Positions 23,985 to 31,742 of a stretch of 34,384 bases of DNA are shown here, piece by piece; positions within the stretch are counted from its first letter, which is position 1, and each line of letters opens with the position of its first letter. Made by a program: the position numbers and the translations under genes. The notes beneath the pieces were generated by a model. The model saw nothing but the letters and a program-made list of their open reading frames with translations, searched no databases and was not told the origin of the DNA. This DNA is from an uncultured Bacteroidales bacterium. GTDB lineage: Bacteria > Bacteroidota > Bacteroidia > Bacteroidales > Bacteroidaceae. The stretch lies in NCBI GenBank assembly GCA_902760315.1, contig CACWFV010000021.1:1-34384 (forward strand). Reading direction: 5' to 3'.

Positions 23985-24428
23985 TCACAGAGTCTCTACG
24001 GTGACGATGGTGCTCTCGCGGCCTATTACGCGTACGGTGCTCCCTACGGGGATATCAGTTTGGCTGACAGCTTTCCACAGGTCGCCGTCAATCTGTATGT
24101 AGCCACTGGATCCGCTCTTGATGGCTTCTGTTACGCGCCCTGTTCGGCCCAGCAACGCGTCGGCATTGCTGGGTTTGTTTGGGTCGTTCTTGTGCAGATA
24201 GAGTAGTGCTAGTGGACGTACAAAAAGTACGCTGAGGAGCGAGAATAAGGCGAAGGTTGCTAACTGCCAGTAGGCGTTTAACCCCACTGCAGCACCGATG
24301 ACGGCAAAGACGGCACCAATAGAGAAGCAGATGATAAAGAAATCACCCGACGATAGTTCCAGAATCAGACAAAGCACGGCAATGATAGCCCATACTTGCC
24401 ACATGTGAGATAAGAAATAGTCAATCAT
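23985..24428 (-). CDS. NfeD-like membrane protein
   Basis: 147 residues. Three closely packed hydrophobic segments (about 10-26, 29-49 and 53-73) are followed by a soluble C-terminal OB-fold domain of the NfeD type (about 85-147; 'LLGRTGRVTEAIKSGSSGYIQ', 'IPVGSTVRVIGRESTIVTVE'). This is the short NfeD form without the N-terminal ClpP-like protease part. NfeD proteins normally pair with SPFH proteins, and such a gene lies two positions downstream. No TAnnTTTG box was found in the 66-base gap upstream, so it may share the transcript of the HTH gene at 24495-25001. Confidence 0.88.
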   Translation of the reverse strand: MIDYFLSHMWQVWAIIAVLCLILELSSGDFFIICFSIGAVFAVIGAAVGLNAYWQLATFALFSLLSVLFVRPLALLYLHKNDPNKPSNADALLGRTGRVTEAIKSGSSGYIQIDGDLWKAVSQTDIPVGSTVRVIGRESTIVTVETL

Positions 24429-24494
24429 AGTCTGTATTTTTTGATGTGATTACTCTAGCTTCTATTATTCTGTATGTTGAAAATTCTGTATATT

Positions 24495-25001
24495 TTATAT
24501 TGATAGTACAAAATCATCCCAGTCTTTTGTGCTGCCCTTTCTGCCGAACACTTTTTGGTATAGACGGCTGCGGGTGGAGGCGATGCTTTCCTTGGAGTGA
24601 GCTGTCAGTATAGCTATGTCTTTTGGCTGTAGCCGGATTTTAATGAGTAGGCTGACGTGGTAGTCTTGATTACTCATGCGATACAGACTGAAGAGCTTCT
24701 CGGTAAAACCGGTATAGGTGTTGTTAATGACCTCAGTCAGCTCTTTCCAATCTTCATCGTTCATGCTGCGTCCTTCGTTCAGATACTGTTTGATGCGCAG
24801 GTAAACTGATGACGAGAAAACGTTGCTTACATCTTGCCTGGGCTCAATGACTGCCATCTTCTGCATAGCATGGATGTTGTCCAGACGACTCTGCAGCAGT
24901 TGTATTTTCTGGCGGTTTGCCTTCAGCACCATAATAAATAAGGTGATATAGAAAATTGTGCAGATGATGAGCAAAAATAGCTCGCGGTGGGTTAGGATCA
25001 T
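24495..25001 (-). CDS. Membrane-anchored LuxR-like HTH protein
   Basis: 168 residues from the ATG at 25001 (MILTHRELFLL). The frame extends to a TTG at 25028, but that codon is inside the promoter's -7 box. One membrane segment (about 9-27) is followed by a coiled stretch ('KIQLLQSRLDNIHAMQKM'), a helical middle and a C-terminal helix-turn-helix ('LQPKDIAILTAHSKESIAST', 'RSRLYQKVFGRKG', ending 'DWDDFVLSI'). This C-terminus is typical of a Bacteroidetes HTH class usually joined to TPR sensors, but here the sensor part is missing. It is first in the possible operon with the NfeD, DUF975 and SPFH genes and could regulate it. Confidence 0.75.
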   Translation of the reverse strand: MILTHRELFLLIICTIFYITLFIMVLKANRQKIQLLQSRLDNIHAMQKMAVIEPRQDVSNVFSSSVYLRIKQYLNEGRSMNDEDWKELTEVINNTYTGFTEKLFSLYRMSNQDYHVSLLIKIRLQPKDIAILTAHSKESIASTRSRLYQKVFGRKGSTKDWDDFVLSI

Positions 25002-25025
25002 GTTGTATCTTGGTTTTATCTGATG

Positions 25026-25056
25026 CAAAGGTACAAAAAATTCTCTTCAATTCCAA
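25026..25056 (-). promoter_or_regulatory. Promoter of the membrane-anchored HTH gene
   Basis: On the minus strand, TTG (25056-25054) and taccTTTG (25033-25026) have a 20-base gap. The ATG at 25001 follows 24 bases later. Confidence 0.75.
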
Positions 25057-25164
25057 GAAAAAATGTTTGCAAAAGTGTGCAGGAATAAATTGCACACTTT
25101 TGCAAATGAATAAGTATGATTTTACACTGCTAACAGATTGCAGTGGAGAAAGGTGGTGGCCAAG

Positions 25165-25764
25165 CTAAAGTTGCTGAAGCCGTGCAATATATTTGCCAAG
25201 GATGTCGAACTCCAGATTGACGACGGTGCCTATGCGGATGTCTTGGAAGTTCGTGTGCTCCATGGTATAAGGGATGATGGCCACCTGGAACGTGTTGCGC
25301 GTAGGGTTGCACACCGTCAAACTGACACCGTTGACGGTGACAGAGCCTTTGTCGACGGTGAAATAGCCGTTGCGAGCCATCTCAATGTCTTCCTTATATT
25401 CAAAAGTGAAGTAAGTAGAGCCGTTTGCATCGTCTATGGCCACGCAGCGGGCTGTCTCGTCAACGTGTCCCTGGACGATGTGACCGTCAAGCCGTCCGTT
25501 CATCAGCATGCTGCGCTCAATGTTCACCTTGTCACCCACCTGCAAGAGGCCAAGATTGGTGCGGTCGAGGGTTTCTTTCATGGCTGTGACGGTGTAACGG
25601 TCGTTGTCAATGTTTACCACTGTGAGGCAAACACCGTTGTGAGCCACGCTTTGGTCAATACTCAACTCACTCACAAATGAACATGTCAGTGTGAAGTCAA
25701 TATTGTCTCTGTCTTTTTGGATGGCTACAACAGTAGCAAACTCCTCAATGATTCCGGAAAACAT
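25165..25764 (-). CDS. ribE: Riboflavin synthase, alpha chain type
   Basis: 199 residues. It begins MFSGIIEEFATV, the hallmark N-terminus of the family. Two similar lumazine-binding barrels follow: residues 1 to about 97 ('SVAHNGVCLTVV', 'MKETLDRTNLGLLQVGDKVNIERS') and about 98-195 ('GHIVQGHVDETARC', 'KGSVTVNGVSLTVCN', 'IIPYTMEHTNF', 'VNLEFDILGKYIARL'). The trimeric enzyme converts two 6,7-dimethyl-8-ribityllumazine molecules into riboflavin and a pyrimidine. The gene stands alone, stops at TAG, and is preceded by a long leader (25765-26020) that looks structured. Confidence 0.96.
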   Translation of the reverse strand: MFSGIIEEFATVVAIQKDRDNIDFTLTCSFVSELSIDQSVAHNGVCLTVVNIDNDRYTVTAMKETLDRTNLGLLQVGDKVNIERSMLMNGRLDGHIVQGHVDETARCVAIDDANGSTYFTFEYKEDIEMARNGYFTVDKGSVTVNGVSLTVCNPTRNTFQVAIIPYTMEHTNFQDIRIGTVVNLEFDILGKYIARLQQL

Positions 25765-26020
25765 AATAATACAATTTAGTTGTCATCAAAAAAAGAAGAG
25801 GGTGCCGCCCGGTGATGTGATGAAAACTCCTTTGTTAAAAGATGTGAGTGCTCTCCGTCGTTGTAATCCACCGGCCTTTCGGCTTACATGCCAGAATATC
25901 TTCCGACGCGGGGTCGGAATCCGACACGCACTGTGGCCCGCCATTGGCAAGAGAAGTCAGCTCGGTTTTCAATGTAATTTGATGAGTATCCCTATCGAAC
26001 CGGCACAGCTCCCTGTTCTG
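25765..26020 (-). ncRNA. Structured leader RNA upstream of ribE, unassigned
   Basis: A promoter at 26025-26054 gives the riboflavin synthase mRNA a leader of about 255 nt. Read on the minus strand it can form a closing helix: AGG plus GTGCCG (26014-26001, with a 5-nt bulge) with CGGCACCCT (25807-25799), right before a T-tract (25794-25788). Inside are a GAAA-capped stem (TGTAAGCC/GGC...TTACA, 25888-25862) and two mutually exclusive hairpins sharing one CCGAC arm (25925-25903). The canonical FMN (RFN) riboswitch boxes are not seen. It could be a new cis-regulatory RNA or an independent small RNA. The fold is my reading, not a computed one. Confidence 0.5.
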
Positions 26021-26024
26021 TCTG

Positions 26025-26054
26025 CAAAGTTACGAATTCTTTTGGAAAGAACAA
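26025..26054 (-). promoter_or_regulatory. Promoter of the ribE leader
   Basis: On the minus strand, TTG (26054-26052) and taacTTTG (26032-26025) have a 19-base gap. Transcription should begin near 26020. Confidence 0.7.
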
Positions 26055-26091
26055 AAGAAATAGCATTTTTATTTTGCTGTAATCGCAGGAT

Positions 26092-28815
26092 TTATTCATC
26101 CATGAGCTCGTAGGTGTCAGTTTCCTCGTCGTTGGTGTGATGAGGCTGGCTGCTGGCAAACATCGAATCGTCGTTGGACACGGCTTGCTGCTGTGACTGA
26201 TATCGCTTGCGAAGTTGCTCTTGATGCCACCAAAGGCCTGTGCAGCCAATTGCCATCAACAGGAATAGATAGAGCCATACGGCTGACGTGGAGAGCATAA
26301 AGTAGGGGGGGACCACCACTTCGATGGTGCGCATGTCATAATTCTCAGGTGAATCCAGAAGGAATGCCTTTACTTGGAATAGATAAGTTCCTGCTGGCAA
26401 GTCCTGGAAGCTGGCAGTACGGTCTTTGCCTGCGTTGGCCCACTCTGATTCATAACCCAGCAGGCGGTATTGATAGTGGGTGCGGTGCTGCAACTGATAG
26501 TTGAGAGCCGCGAAGCGGAATGAGATAGTACCTCCATGTTTGGGTAACTTCACTTGGCGGCTTTCGGGAATGTAGTAGTCGAAGTCATCGTTAAGGCGAG
26601 GAGACATCAACTGGTCATCCAGCAGAAAATCTGTAATGCGCAACTTGAGCAGTGAGCCTGTCTTGGTGATGAGTTTGTTGCGGTCGACAGTATAGTAGCC
26701 GTTGAGCGTGCCAAACAGTATCTGGCCGTTAGGCAGAGAGACGGCGGCGTTCTCAGAACACATGGTGTCGTCGACACCGTCGAGATTGGAGAACGTGGTG
26801 ATAATCTTTTTCTTGGTGTCGAACGAACAGAGAATGAGGTCTGTGGAAAACCAGACGTTTCCCTTGTTGTCAAACGTCAGACTGCGTATTTCTTCAGACG
26901 GAAGACCGGCTTCTATGCCGTAGTTCTCGAATTGCCAGTGCCCGTCAATGTCTTTCTCCGTGCTACGGCTCAGACCGCCGCTATTGGTGCCCACCCACAT
27001 GTTGCCTTGTTGGTCTTTGGCGAGACAGACGATGTCGTTGCTGGCCAGTCCTTTTTCCATGTCGCGTGGACGTTCAAGGGGTTCGACGGTGAATTTGTCT
27101 CCTTGAAGCGACATGATGAGAATACCGTCAGTGGTGCCTGCCCACACCTTGCCCTCTTTGTCGACGGCTATGGTGCGCACTTTGAGATACGAAGAAGCGG
27201 GATATTTCTTGAGTTTGTTTTGTGGGGTATAGACATAGTAGCCCCCTTTCTTGTTGTTGACCAAGATGTTGACGCCACCGCCATAGGTGGCTATCCAAAT
27301 GTTGCCGTTGCGGTCTTCGGCGGTTTGATAGGCACTGTTTGAGGAAAGCGTCCAAAGGTCGTTCTCGTCATGATGAAAATTAATGATGGTGTAGCCGCCG
27401 TTGCCGTTGGGAGTCATCTTGTAGACTCCCTTGTCTTTGTCGCACAGCCAGTAGTTGCCCTTGGAGTCGCCGCCGATGCCATAGAAGCGGCCAAAGGGTT
27501 GGCCGTTGCTGTCGTGAGTCAGTATCTGCTGATGTCCATATTTGTCAATGATAAACAGAGTACCCTTTTTGTTGCCGATGAGCAGCAGCTGGTTGCGCTT
27601 GTCATAGTAGAGCGCACGGGTCTCGTTTTCCATCATCGACTCGGCATTGGGTACCATGAGCGTGCGGCTGATGGTGTTTTTCTTGATTTCCAGTTTCTCC
27701 AAACCGCGACGGTTGGTAGATAGCCACACCACGCCATCGCTAAGCTCAAGGTTTGCATTGACGGAGTTGGAAAGGTTCCAAGGGTTGCTGGGGTCATTGT
27801 GGAAATACTCCACGGTGTCCTTCTTCCGGTCGTAGTAACCGTAGCCACCATGGTTGAGTCGTACCCATAGTACTCCACTGACTTCGCGGCAGAAAGCACC
27901 GCGGCTGGTGAATTCTGGGACCATGACGCGCTGATTATAGAACGTGACGTCTCCTGTGCCAGGATTTAGCCGGTAGATGCCGTCGCCCAAGTCTGAAAAC
28001 CATATCTGTTCATGGCTGTCAATATACAGATAGGTAATCTCGCGGCCCACGTCTTTTATCAGTTTGGGTTCCTGACCATAGGAGAACTGCATGATTTTCC
28101 CGGAGCGGGTGCCTACAAAGATGTTGTAGCCGTTAGAGGTGATTTGAGTGATATACTCGTCAAGGAAATAACCTTTACGCTCCAGGGTGAGGTTAGCCAT
28201 GTCTGCGCGCCGAACGCCCTTGTCTGTACCCACCCAAATGTCGCCGTGGTAGCCCTCGGTGACGCATGTCACCAACTCGCTGCCGGTCATAATCAGTTGT
28301 TGCTTCATGCCGGAGCGGTCAAGGCGCAGCTTGTAAAGTCCTACGTCCTTGAATGATATCAGCACGTCACCACCGGAGGTGACGTAGGGATTAAAAAAAT
28401 AGTCTGCGCGGAAGTCGTCATGGTCGGCGATGCCTGCCAAGGGGTCTTCTATGCGGTCGGTATGGCGATTGATAACGAAAATGCGGCCGTCATACATCTT
28501 CAGCCAGATGTTCTGCCCTTGGTCAACGGTCATGCCGTCAATGCGGTTGTGCATGCCCTTGATGCCGCTGGCGTATCCGGTCCTGTAGTTGTAGAAATTA
28601 TAGCCATCGAATCGAGACACACCATTCCATGTCGATATCCAGACGTATCCGTAGTCGTCATGGGTGATGTACGATATCACGTTACTGGGTAAACCATCGT
28701 TTGTCGAGTAGTGCGTGAGCGTGGCCTGCATTTGCTGTGCTCTCATCTCCGTTGGAAATGAGAGCAGCAGCATAGACAGGGATAGCAGTATCGTCTTGAT
28801 ATTGTCGATAGCCAT
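26092..28815 (-). CDS. Reg_prop/Y_Y_Y periplasmic sensor lacking kinase and regulator domains
   Basis: 907 residues. A signal peptide or anchor (about 1-26) is followed by two seven-bladed-type propellers built of Reg_prop repeats ('GYVWISTWNGVSRFDGY', 'GDIWVGTDKGVRRAD', 'EQIWFSDLGDGIYRL', 'GNIWIATYGGGVNIL', 'GNMWVGTNSGGLSRS', 'GNVWFSTDLILCSF'). A Y_Y_Y domain (about 765-838; 'YQYRLLGYESEWANAG'), one membrane helix (about 842-863) and a 44-residue acidic cytoplasmic tail ending 'YELMDE' complete it. In hybrid two-component systems of Bacteroidales this sensor half continues into kinase, receiver and AraC domains, but here it ends after the membrane segment. It lies 10 bases downstream of glyA on the same strand. 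The usual ligands are glycan fragments. The output path is unknown. Confidence 0.88.
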   Translation of the reverse strand: MAIDNIKTILLSLSMLLLSFPTEMRAQQMQATLTHYSTNDGLPSNVISYITHDDYGYVWISTWNGVSRFDGYNFYNYRTGYASGIKGMHNRIDGMTVDQGQNIWLKMYDGRIFVINRHTDRIEDPLAGIADHDDFRADYFFNPYVTSGGDVLISFKDVGLYKLRLDRSGMKQQLIMTGSELVTCVTEGYHGDIWVGTDKGVRRADMANLTLERKGYFLDEYITQITSNGYNIFVGTRSGKIMQFSYGQEPKLIKDVGREITYLYIDSHEQIWFSDLGDGIYRLNPGTGDVTFYNQRVMVPEFTSRGAFCREVSGVLWVRLNHGGYGYYDRKKDTVEYFHNDPSNPWNLSNSVNANLELSDGVVWLSTNRRGLEKLEIKKNTISRTLMVPNAESMMENETRALYYDKRNQLLLIGNKKGTLFIIDKYGHQQILTHDSNGQPFGRFYGIGGDSKGNYWLCDKDKGVYKMTPNGNGGYTIINFHHDENDLWTLSSNSAYQTAEDRNGNIWIATYGGGVNILVNNKKGGYYVYTPQNKLKKYPASSYLKVRTIAVDKEGKVWAGTTDGILIMSLQGDKFTVEPLERPRDMEKGLASNDIVCLAKDQQGNMWVGTNSGGLSRSTEKDIDGHWQFENYGIEAGLPSEEIRSLTFDNKGNVWFSTDLILCSFDTKKKIITTFSNLDGVDDTMCSENAAVSLPNGQILFGTLNGYYTVDRNKLITKTGSLLKLRITDFLLDDQLMSPRLNDDFDYYIPESRQVKLPKHGGTISFRFAALNYQLQHRTHYQYRLLGYESEWANAGKDRTASFQDLPAGTYLFQVKAFLLDSPENYDMRTIEVVVPPYFMLSTSAVWLYLFLLMAIGCTGLWWHQEQLRKRYQSQQQAVSNDDSMFASSQPHHTNDEETDTYELMDE

Positions 28816-28825
28816 ATCGTTGTTA

Positions 28826-30106
28826 TTAATATGCGAAGAGCGGATAGTTCTTCATGGTCTCGTTGACGCGCTGGCGCACGCTGGCAATGACTTGCTCGTT
28901 TTCGGGGTCGTTGAGCACTTCTTCAATCCAGGCGGCAATCTGAATCATCAGGTCTTCCTTGGCGCCGCGGGTGGTGATGGCGGGAGTGCCGAGGCGGATG
29001 CCTGACGTCTGGAAGGCGCTGCGGCTGTCGAAAGGTACCATGTTCTTGTTGACGGTGATGTCGGCGGCAACGAGGGCGTTCTCAGCCACCTTACCCGTCA
29101 ACTCAGGATACTTGGAGCGCAGGTCTACAAGCATGGAGTGGTTGTCGGTGCCACCGCTGACAATGCTGAAACCACGCTTGATGAGTTCCTCGGCCAGTAC
29201 TTTTGCGTTTTTCTGAACTTGTTTGGCCCATTCCTTGAATTCAGGTTTCAGAGCCTCGCCGAAGGCCACGGCCTTGGCTGCGATGACGTGCTCAAGCGGT
29301 CCGCCCTGCTGTCCGGGGAATACGGCGGAGTTCAGCAGCTGCGACATCATCTTCGTTACACCCTTTGGTGTCTTCAGACCCCATGGGTTCTCGAAGTCTT
29401 TACCCATCAGGATGATACCGCCACGAGGACCGCGCAGGGTCTTGTGGGTGGTGGAGGTAACAATATGCGCGTATTTGACGGGGTTCTCCAACAGGCCTGC
29501 GGCAATTAGACCGGCGGGATGGGCCATGTCAATCATCAGCAAGGCTCCCACCTTGTCGGCTATTTCGCGCATGCGCTTATAGTCCCACTCGCGGCTGTAG
29601 GCGGAACCGCCACCAATAATCAGTTTGGGTTTATGTTCTAAAGCCAAGTGCTCCATCTCGTCGTAGTCAACGCGACCGGTTTCCTTGTTCAGGTTGTAGC
29701 CTACAGGTTTGTAAAGAATGCCGGAGGTGTTGACCAGGGAACCGTGGCTCAAATGCCCACCATGGTCAAGGTTCAGACCCATAAAGGTGTCGCCAGGCTT
29801 CAATACGGCCAACAGTACGGCTGCGTTGGCTTGGGCACCGGAGTGGGGCTGGACGTTGGCGTATTCTGCGCCAAACAACTGGCAGACACGGTCAATAGCC
29901 AACTGTTCAACCTTGTCAACGACTTGACAGCCGCCGTAGTAGCGGTGGCCAGGATAGCCTTCCGCATACTTGTTGGTAAGGTAGCTGCCCATGGCTTCCA
30001 TGACCTGGTCGCTAACAAAGTTCTCACTGGCGATGAGCTCGATGCCTTTCAGCTGGCGCTGGTGCTCCTGCTCAATCAACTCAAAAATCTGATTGTCTCT
30101 TTCCAT
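28826..30106 (-). CDS. glyA: Serine hydroxymethyltransferase
   Basis: 426 residues, the normal length. Motifs run '[12 protein letters not shown]', '[16 protein letters not shown]', '[14 protein letters not shown]', '[14 protein letters not shown]' and '[14 protein letters not shown]', where Lys222 binds pyridoxal phosphate. The enzyme converts serine and tetrahydrofolate to glycine and methylene-tetrahydrofolate, feeding one-carbon metabolism. It has a clear promoter at 30149-30179 and a 42-base leader. The sensor gene follows after only 10 bases, so the two may share a transcript although their functions are not obviously linked. Confidence 0.97.
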   Translation of the reverse strand: MERDNQIFELIEQEHQRQLKGIELIASENFVSDQVMEAMGSYLTNKYAEGYPGHRYYGGCQVVDKVEQLAIDRVCQLFGAEYANVQPHSGAQANAAVLLAVLKPGDTFMGLNLDHGGHLSHGSLVNTSGILYKPVGYNLNKETGRVDYDEMEHLALEHKPKLIIGGGSAYSREWDYKRMREIADKVGALLMIDMAHPAGLIAAGLLENPVKYAHIVTSTTHKTLRGPRGGIILMGKDFENPWGLKTPKGVTKMMSQLLNSAVFPGQQGGPLEHVIAAKAVAFGEALKPEFKEWAKQVQKNAKVLAEELIKRGFSIVSGGTDNHSMLVDLRSKYPELTGKVAENALVAADITVNKNMVPFDSRSAFQTSGIRLGTPAITTRGAKEDLMIQIAAWIEEVLNDPENEQVIASVRQRVNETMKNYPLFAY

Positions 30107-30148
30107 TGTTTTTATTTATTTTTGGTTGGGTGTTCTGTATTTGTGCTG

Positions 30149-30179
30149 CAAAAGTAACCAAAAAAACTTGTTTCGCCAA
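30149..30179 (-). promoter_or_regulatory. Promoter of glyA
   Basis: On the minus strand, TTG (30179-30177) and tactTTTG (30156-30149) have the standard 20-base gap. The ATG at 30106 lies 42 bases downstream. Confidence 0.75.
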
Positions 30180-30207
30180 ATGTTCTCGTTACAAATCGTA
30201 TGACGGA

Positions 30208-30654
30208 CTATACAAGCTCTACTTTATTGATGTCTTGCTCTTTCTCGCAATAGTGACAGGTCAGCGTGTCGCCCGCTACGTGAAATAGGGTTTTCATGGG
30301 CTCGTTGTTGGTGATGCACTTGGGGTTGTTACATTTGACGATGCCGCGTATTTCTGATGGGGTCTCGACGGTTTTCTTCTCCACAACCTCATAGTCACGG
30401 ATGATGCTAAGGATGACTTTGGGAGCTACAACCGAGAGTCGGGAAATCTCGTCGTCAGTGAAAAACTTGTCGGAAACCTTGATGATGCCCTTGCTGCCAA
30501 CTTTCTGAGAAGGGTAGTTGAAGCCTATGGTGACGGGAGTTTCCAGGTCAAATAGACCAAGTAAACTGGCTACCTGATAGGTTTTGGCGGTGGGTATGTG
30601 GTCAATGACGGTGCCGTGCTCAATGGCGGCAACAAGACGTTCTTTCTTATTCAT
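30208..30654 (-). CDS. pyrI: Aspartate carbamoyltransferase regulatory chain
   Basis: 148 residues. The N-terminal nucleotide-binding domain contains '[21 protein letters not shown]'-type sequence (residues about 14-34) for ATP/CTP allostery. The C-terminal zinc domain has Cys108, Cys113, Cys133 and Cys136 ('CNNPKC', 'CHYC') that contact the catalytic chain. It lies 15 bases after pyrB and is surely co-transcribed with it. It makes the enzyme sensitive to pyrimidine and purine nucleotide levels. Confidence 0.96.
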   Translation of the reverse strand: MNKKERLVAAIEHGTVIDHIPTAKTYQVASLLGLFDLETPVTIGFNYPSQKVGSKGIIKVSDKFFTDDEISRLSVVAPKVILSIIRDYEVVEKKTVETPSEIRGIVKCNNPKCITNNEPMKTLFHVAGDTLTCHYCEKEQDINKVELV

Positions 30655-30669
30655 ATTCTTGAGTGAGGC

Positions 30670-31617
30670 TTATGAAATGATGGTTTTGTCGTTCTTTACT
30701 TCTTCTAGACTAATGCCCAGTACGTCGCAGAAGATGGCTTCTCGCGCAAAGAGACCATTGCCGGCTTGCTGGATGTAGTAAGCGTGGGGGTTGTCGTCAA
30801 CATCATAAGATATTTCGTTGACACGAGGTAATGGGTGCAAAATCTTCATGTTGGGCTTGGCCAATCTAAGCATTTCATTGTTCAGTACGTAGACGTTCTT
30901 GACGCGCTCGTACTCCATCAAGTCGCTGAAACGTTCTTTCTGTACACGGGTCATATATAATATGTCTGCGTCCGCTATGACTTTTTCGTTGAAGGCTGTA
31001 TGCTCGGTGTACTTGATGCCGTGTTCTTTGCAGTACAGTTTGTACTCTTGGGGCATGGCAAGTTCCTTGGGCGCTACAAAATGAAACGTAGGGTTGAAAT
31101 GGCGCATGGCCATAATCAGTGAATGAACGGTTCTGCCGTACTTGAGGTCGCCTACCAGATAAATATTCAGGTTTTCTAAAGTTCCTTGTGTCTTATATAT
31201 AGAATATAGGTCTAGCATGCATTGAGAGGGGTGCTGGTGAGCTCCGTCACCGGCATTGACAATGGGTACCTCAGTGACTTCGGCTGCATATTGTGCTGCA
31301 CCCTCTATATAATGGCGCATCACGATGACGTCGGCATAGTTGGCTACCATCGAGATGGTGTCCTTCAGTGTCTCGCCCTTTGTGCCACTGGTGATCTTGG
31401 GGTCGGCAAAGCCTATGACACGGGCTCCTAAGCGATTGGCTGCAGTCTCGAAACTGAGACGAGTACGGGTTGATGGTTCAAAAAATAAGGTGGCAACAAC
31501 CTTGCCTTTCAGTAGTTCGCGGTTGGGGTGTTGTTCAAATTCTTGTGCCATTTCAATCATGTAGAGAATCTTCTCACGAGTGAGATTGGCAATAGTTACA
31601 AAATCATGCTTTTCCAT
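30670..31617 (-). CDS. pyrB: Aspartate carbamoyltransferase catalytic chain
   Basis: 315 residues. The carbamoyl-phosphate site '[13 protein letters not shown]' (about 46-58), '[16 protein letters not shown]', '[13 protein letters not shown]' and 'HPLPRVNEI' are all present. It catalyses the committed step of pyrimidine synthesis, carbamoyl phosphate plus aspartate to carbamoyl aspartate. The pyrB-pyrI order and short gap match enterobacterial-type ATCase with a regulatory chain. It is divergent from the PBP gene, with a 125-base shared promoter region. Confidence 0.97.
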   Translation of the reverse strand: MEKHDFVTIANLTREKILYMIEMAQEFEQHPNRELLKGKVVATLFFEPSTRTRLSFETAANRLGARVIGFADPKITSGTKGETLKDTISMVANYADVIVMRHYIEGAAQYAAEVTEVPIVNAGDGAHQHPSQCMLDLYSIYKTQGTLENLNIYLVGDLKYGRTVHSLIMAMRHFNPTFHFVAPKELAMPQEYKLYCKEHGIKYTEHTAFNEKVIADADILYMTRVQKERFSDLMEYERVKNVYVLNNEMLRLAKPNMKILHPLPRVNEISYDVDDNPHAYYIQQAGNGLFAREAIFCDVLGISLEEVKNDKTIIS

Positions 31618-31639
31618 CCTTGTTTGGGTTTTGATGGCA

Positions 31640-31647
31640 CAAAATTA
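31640..31647 (-). promoter_or_regulatory. -7 box of the pyrBI promoter
   Basis: taatTTTG on the minus strand (31647-31640) matches TAnnTTTG, 22 bases before the pyrB ATG. No TTG lies at the ideal -33 distance. Confidence 0.55.
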
Positions 31648-31687
31648 CACATAATTTCTGATTTACGTGCGAATATTCAGAAGAAAT

Positions 31688-31718
31688 TTGTGATTTTGAT
31701 GACTAAATTGTACCTTTG
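31688..31718 (+). promoter_or_regulatory. Promoter of the penicillin-binding protein gene
   Basis: TTG (31688-31690) and taccTTTG (31711-31718) have the 20-base gap. The ATG at 31743 is 24 bases past the -7 box. Confidence 0.75.
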
Positions 31719-31742
31719 CACTCAACTAAGAAGTATTGTACG

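Noticed and set aside
25765-26020. Canonical FMN, cobalamin or TPP riboswitch upstream of ribE
   Set aside because: I looked for the conserved boxes of each and found only short chance similarities, so I leave the RNA unassigned.
25691-26113. 140-codon plus-strand frame across the ribE leader
   Set aside because: It begins inside ribE on the opposite strand, contains low-complexity and atypical residues, and is better explained as antisense of a structured leader.
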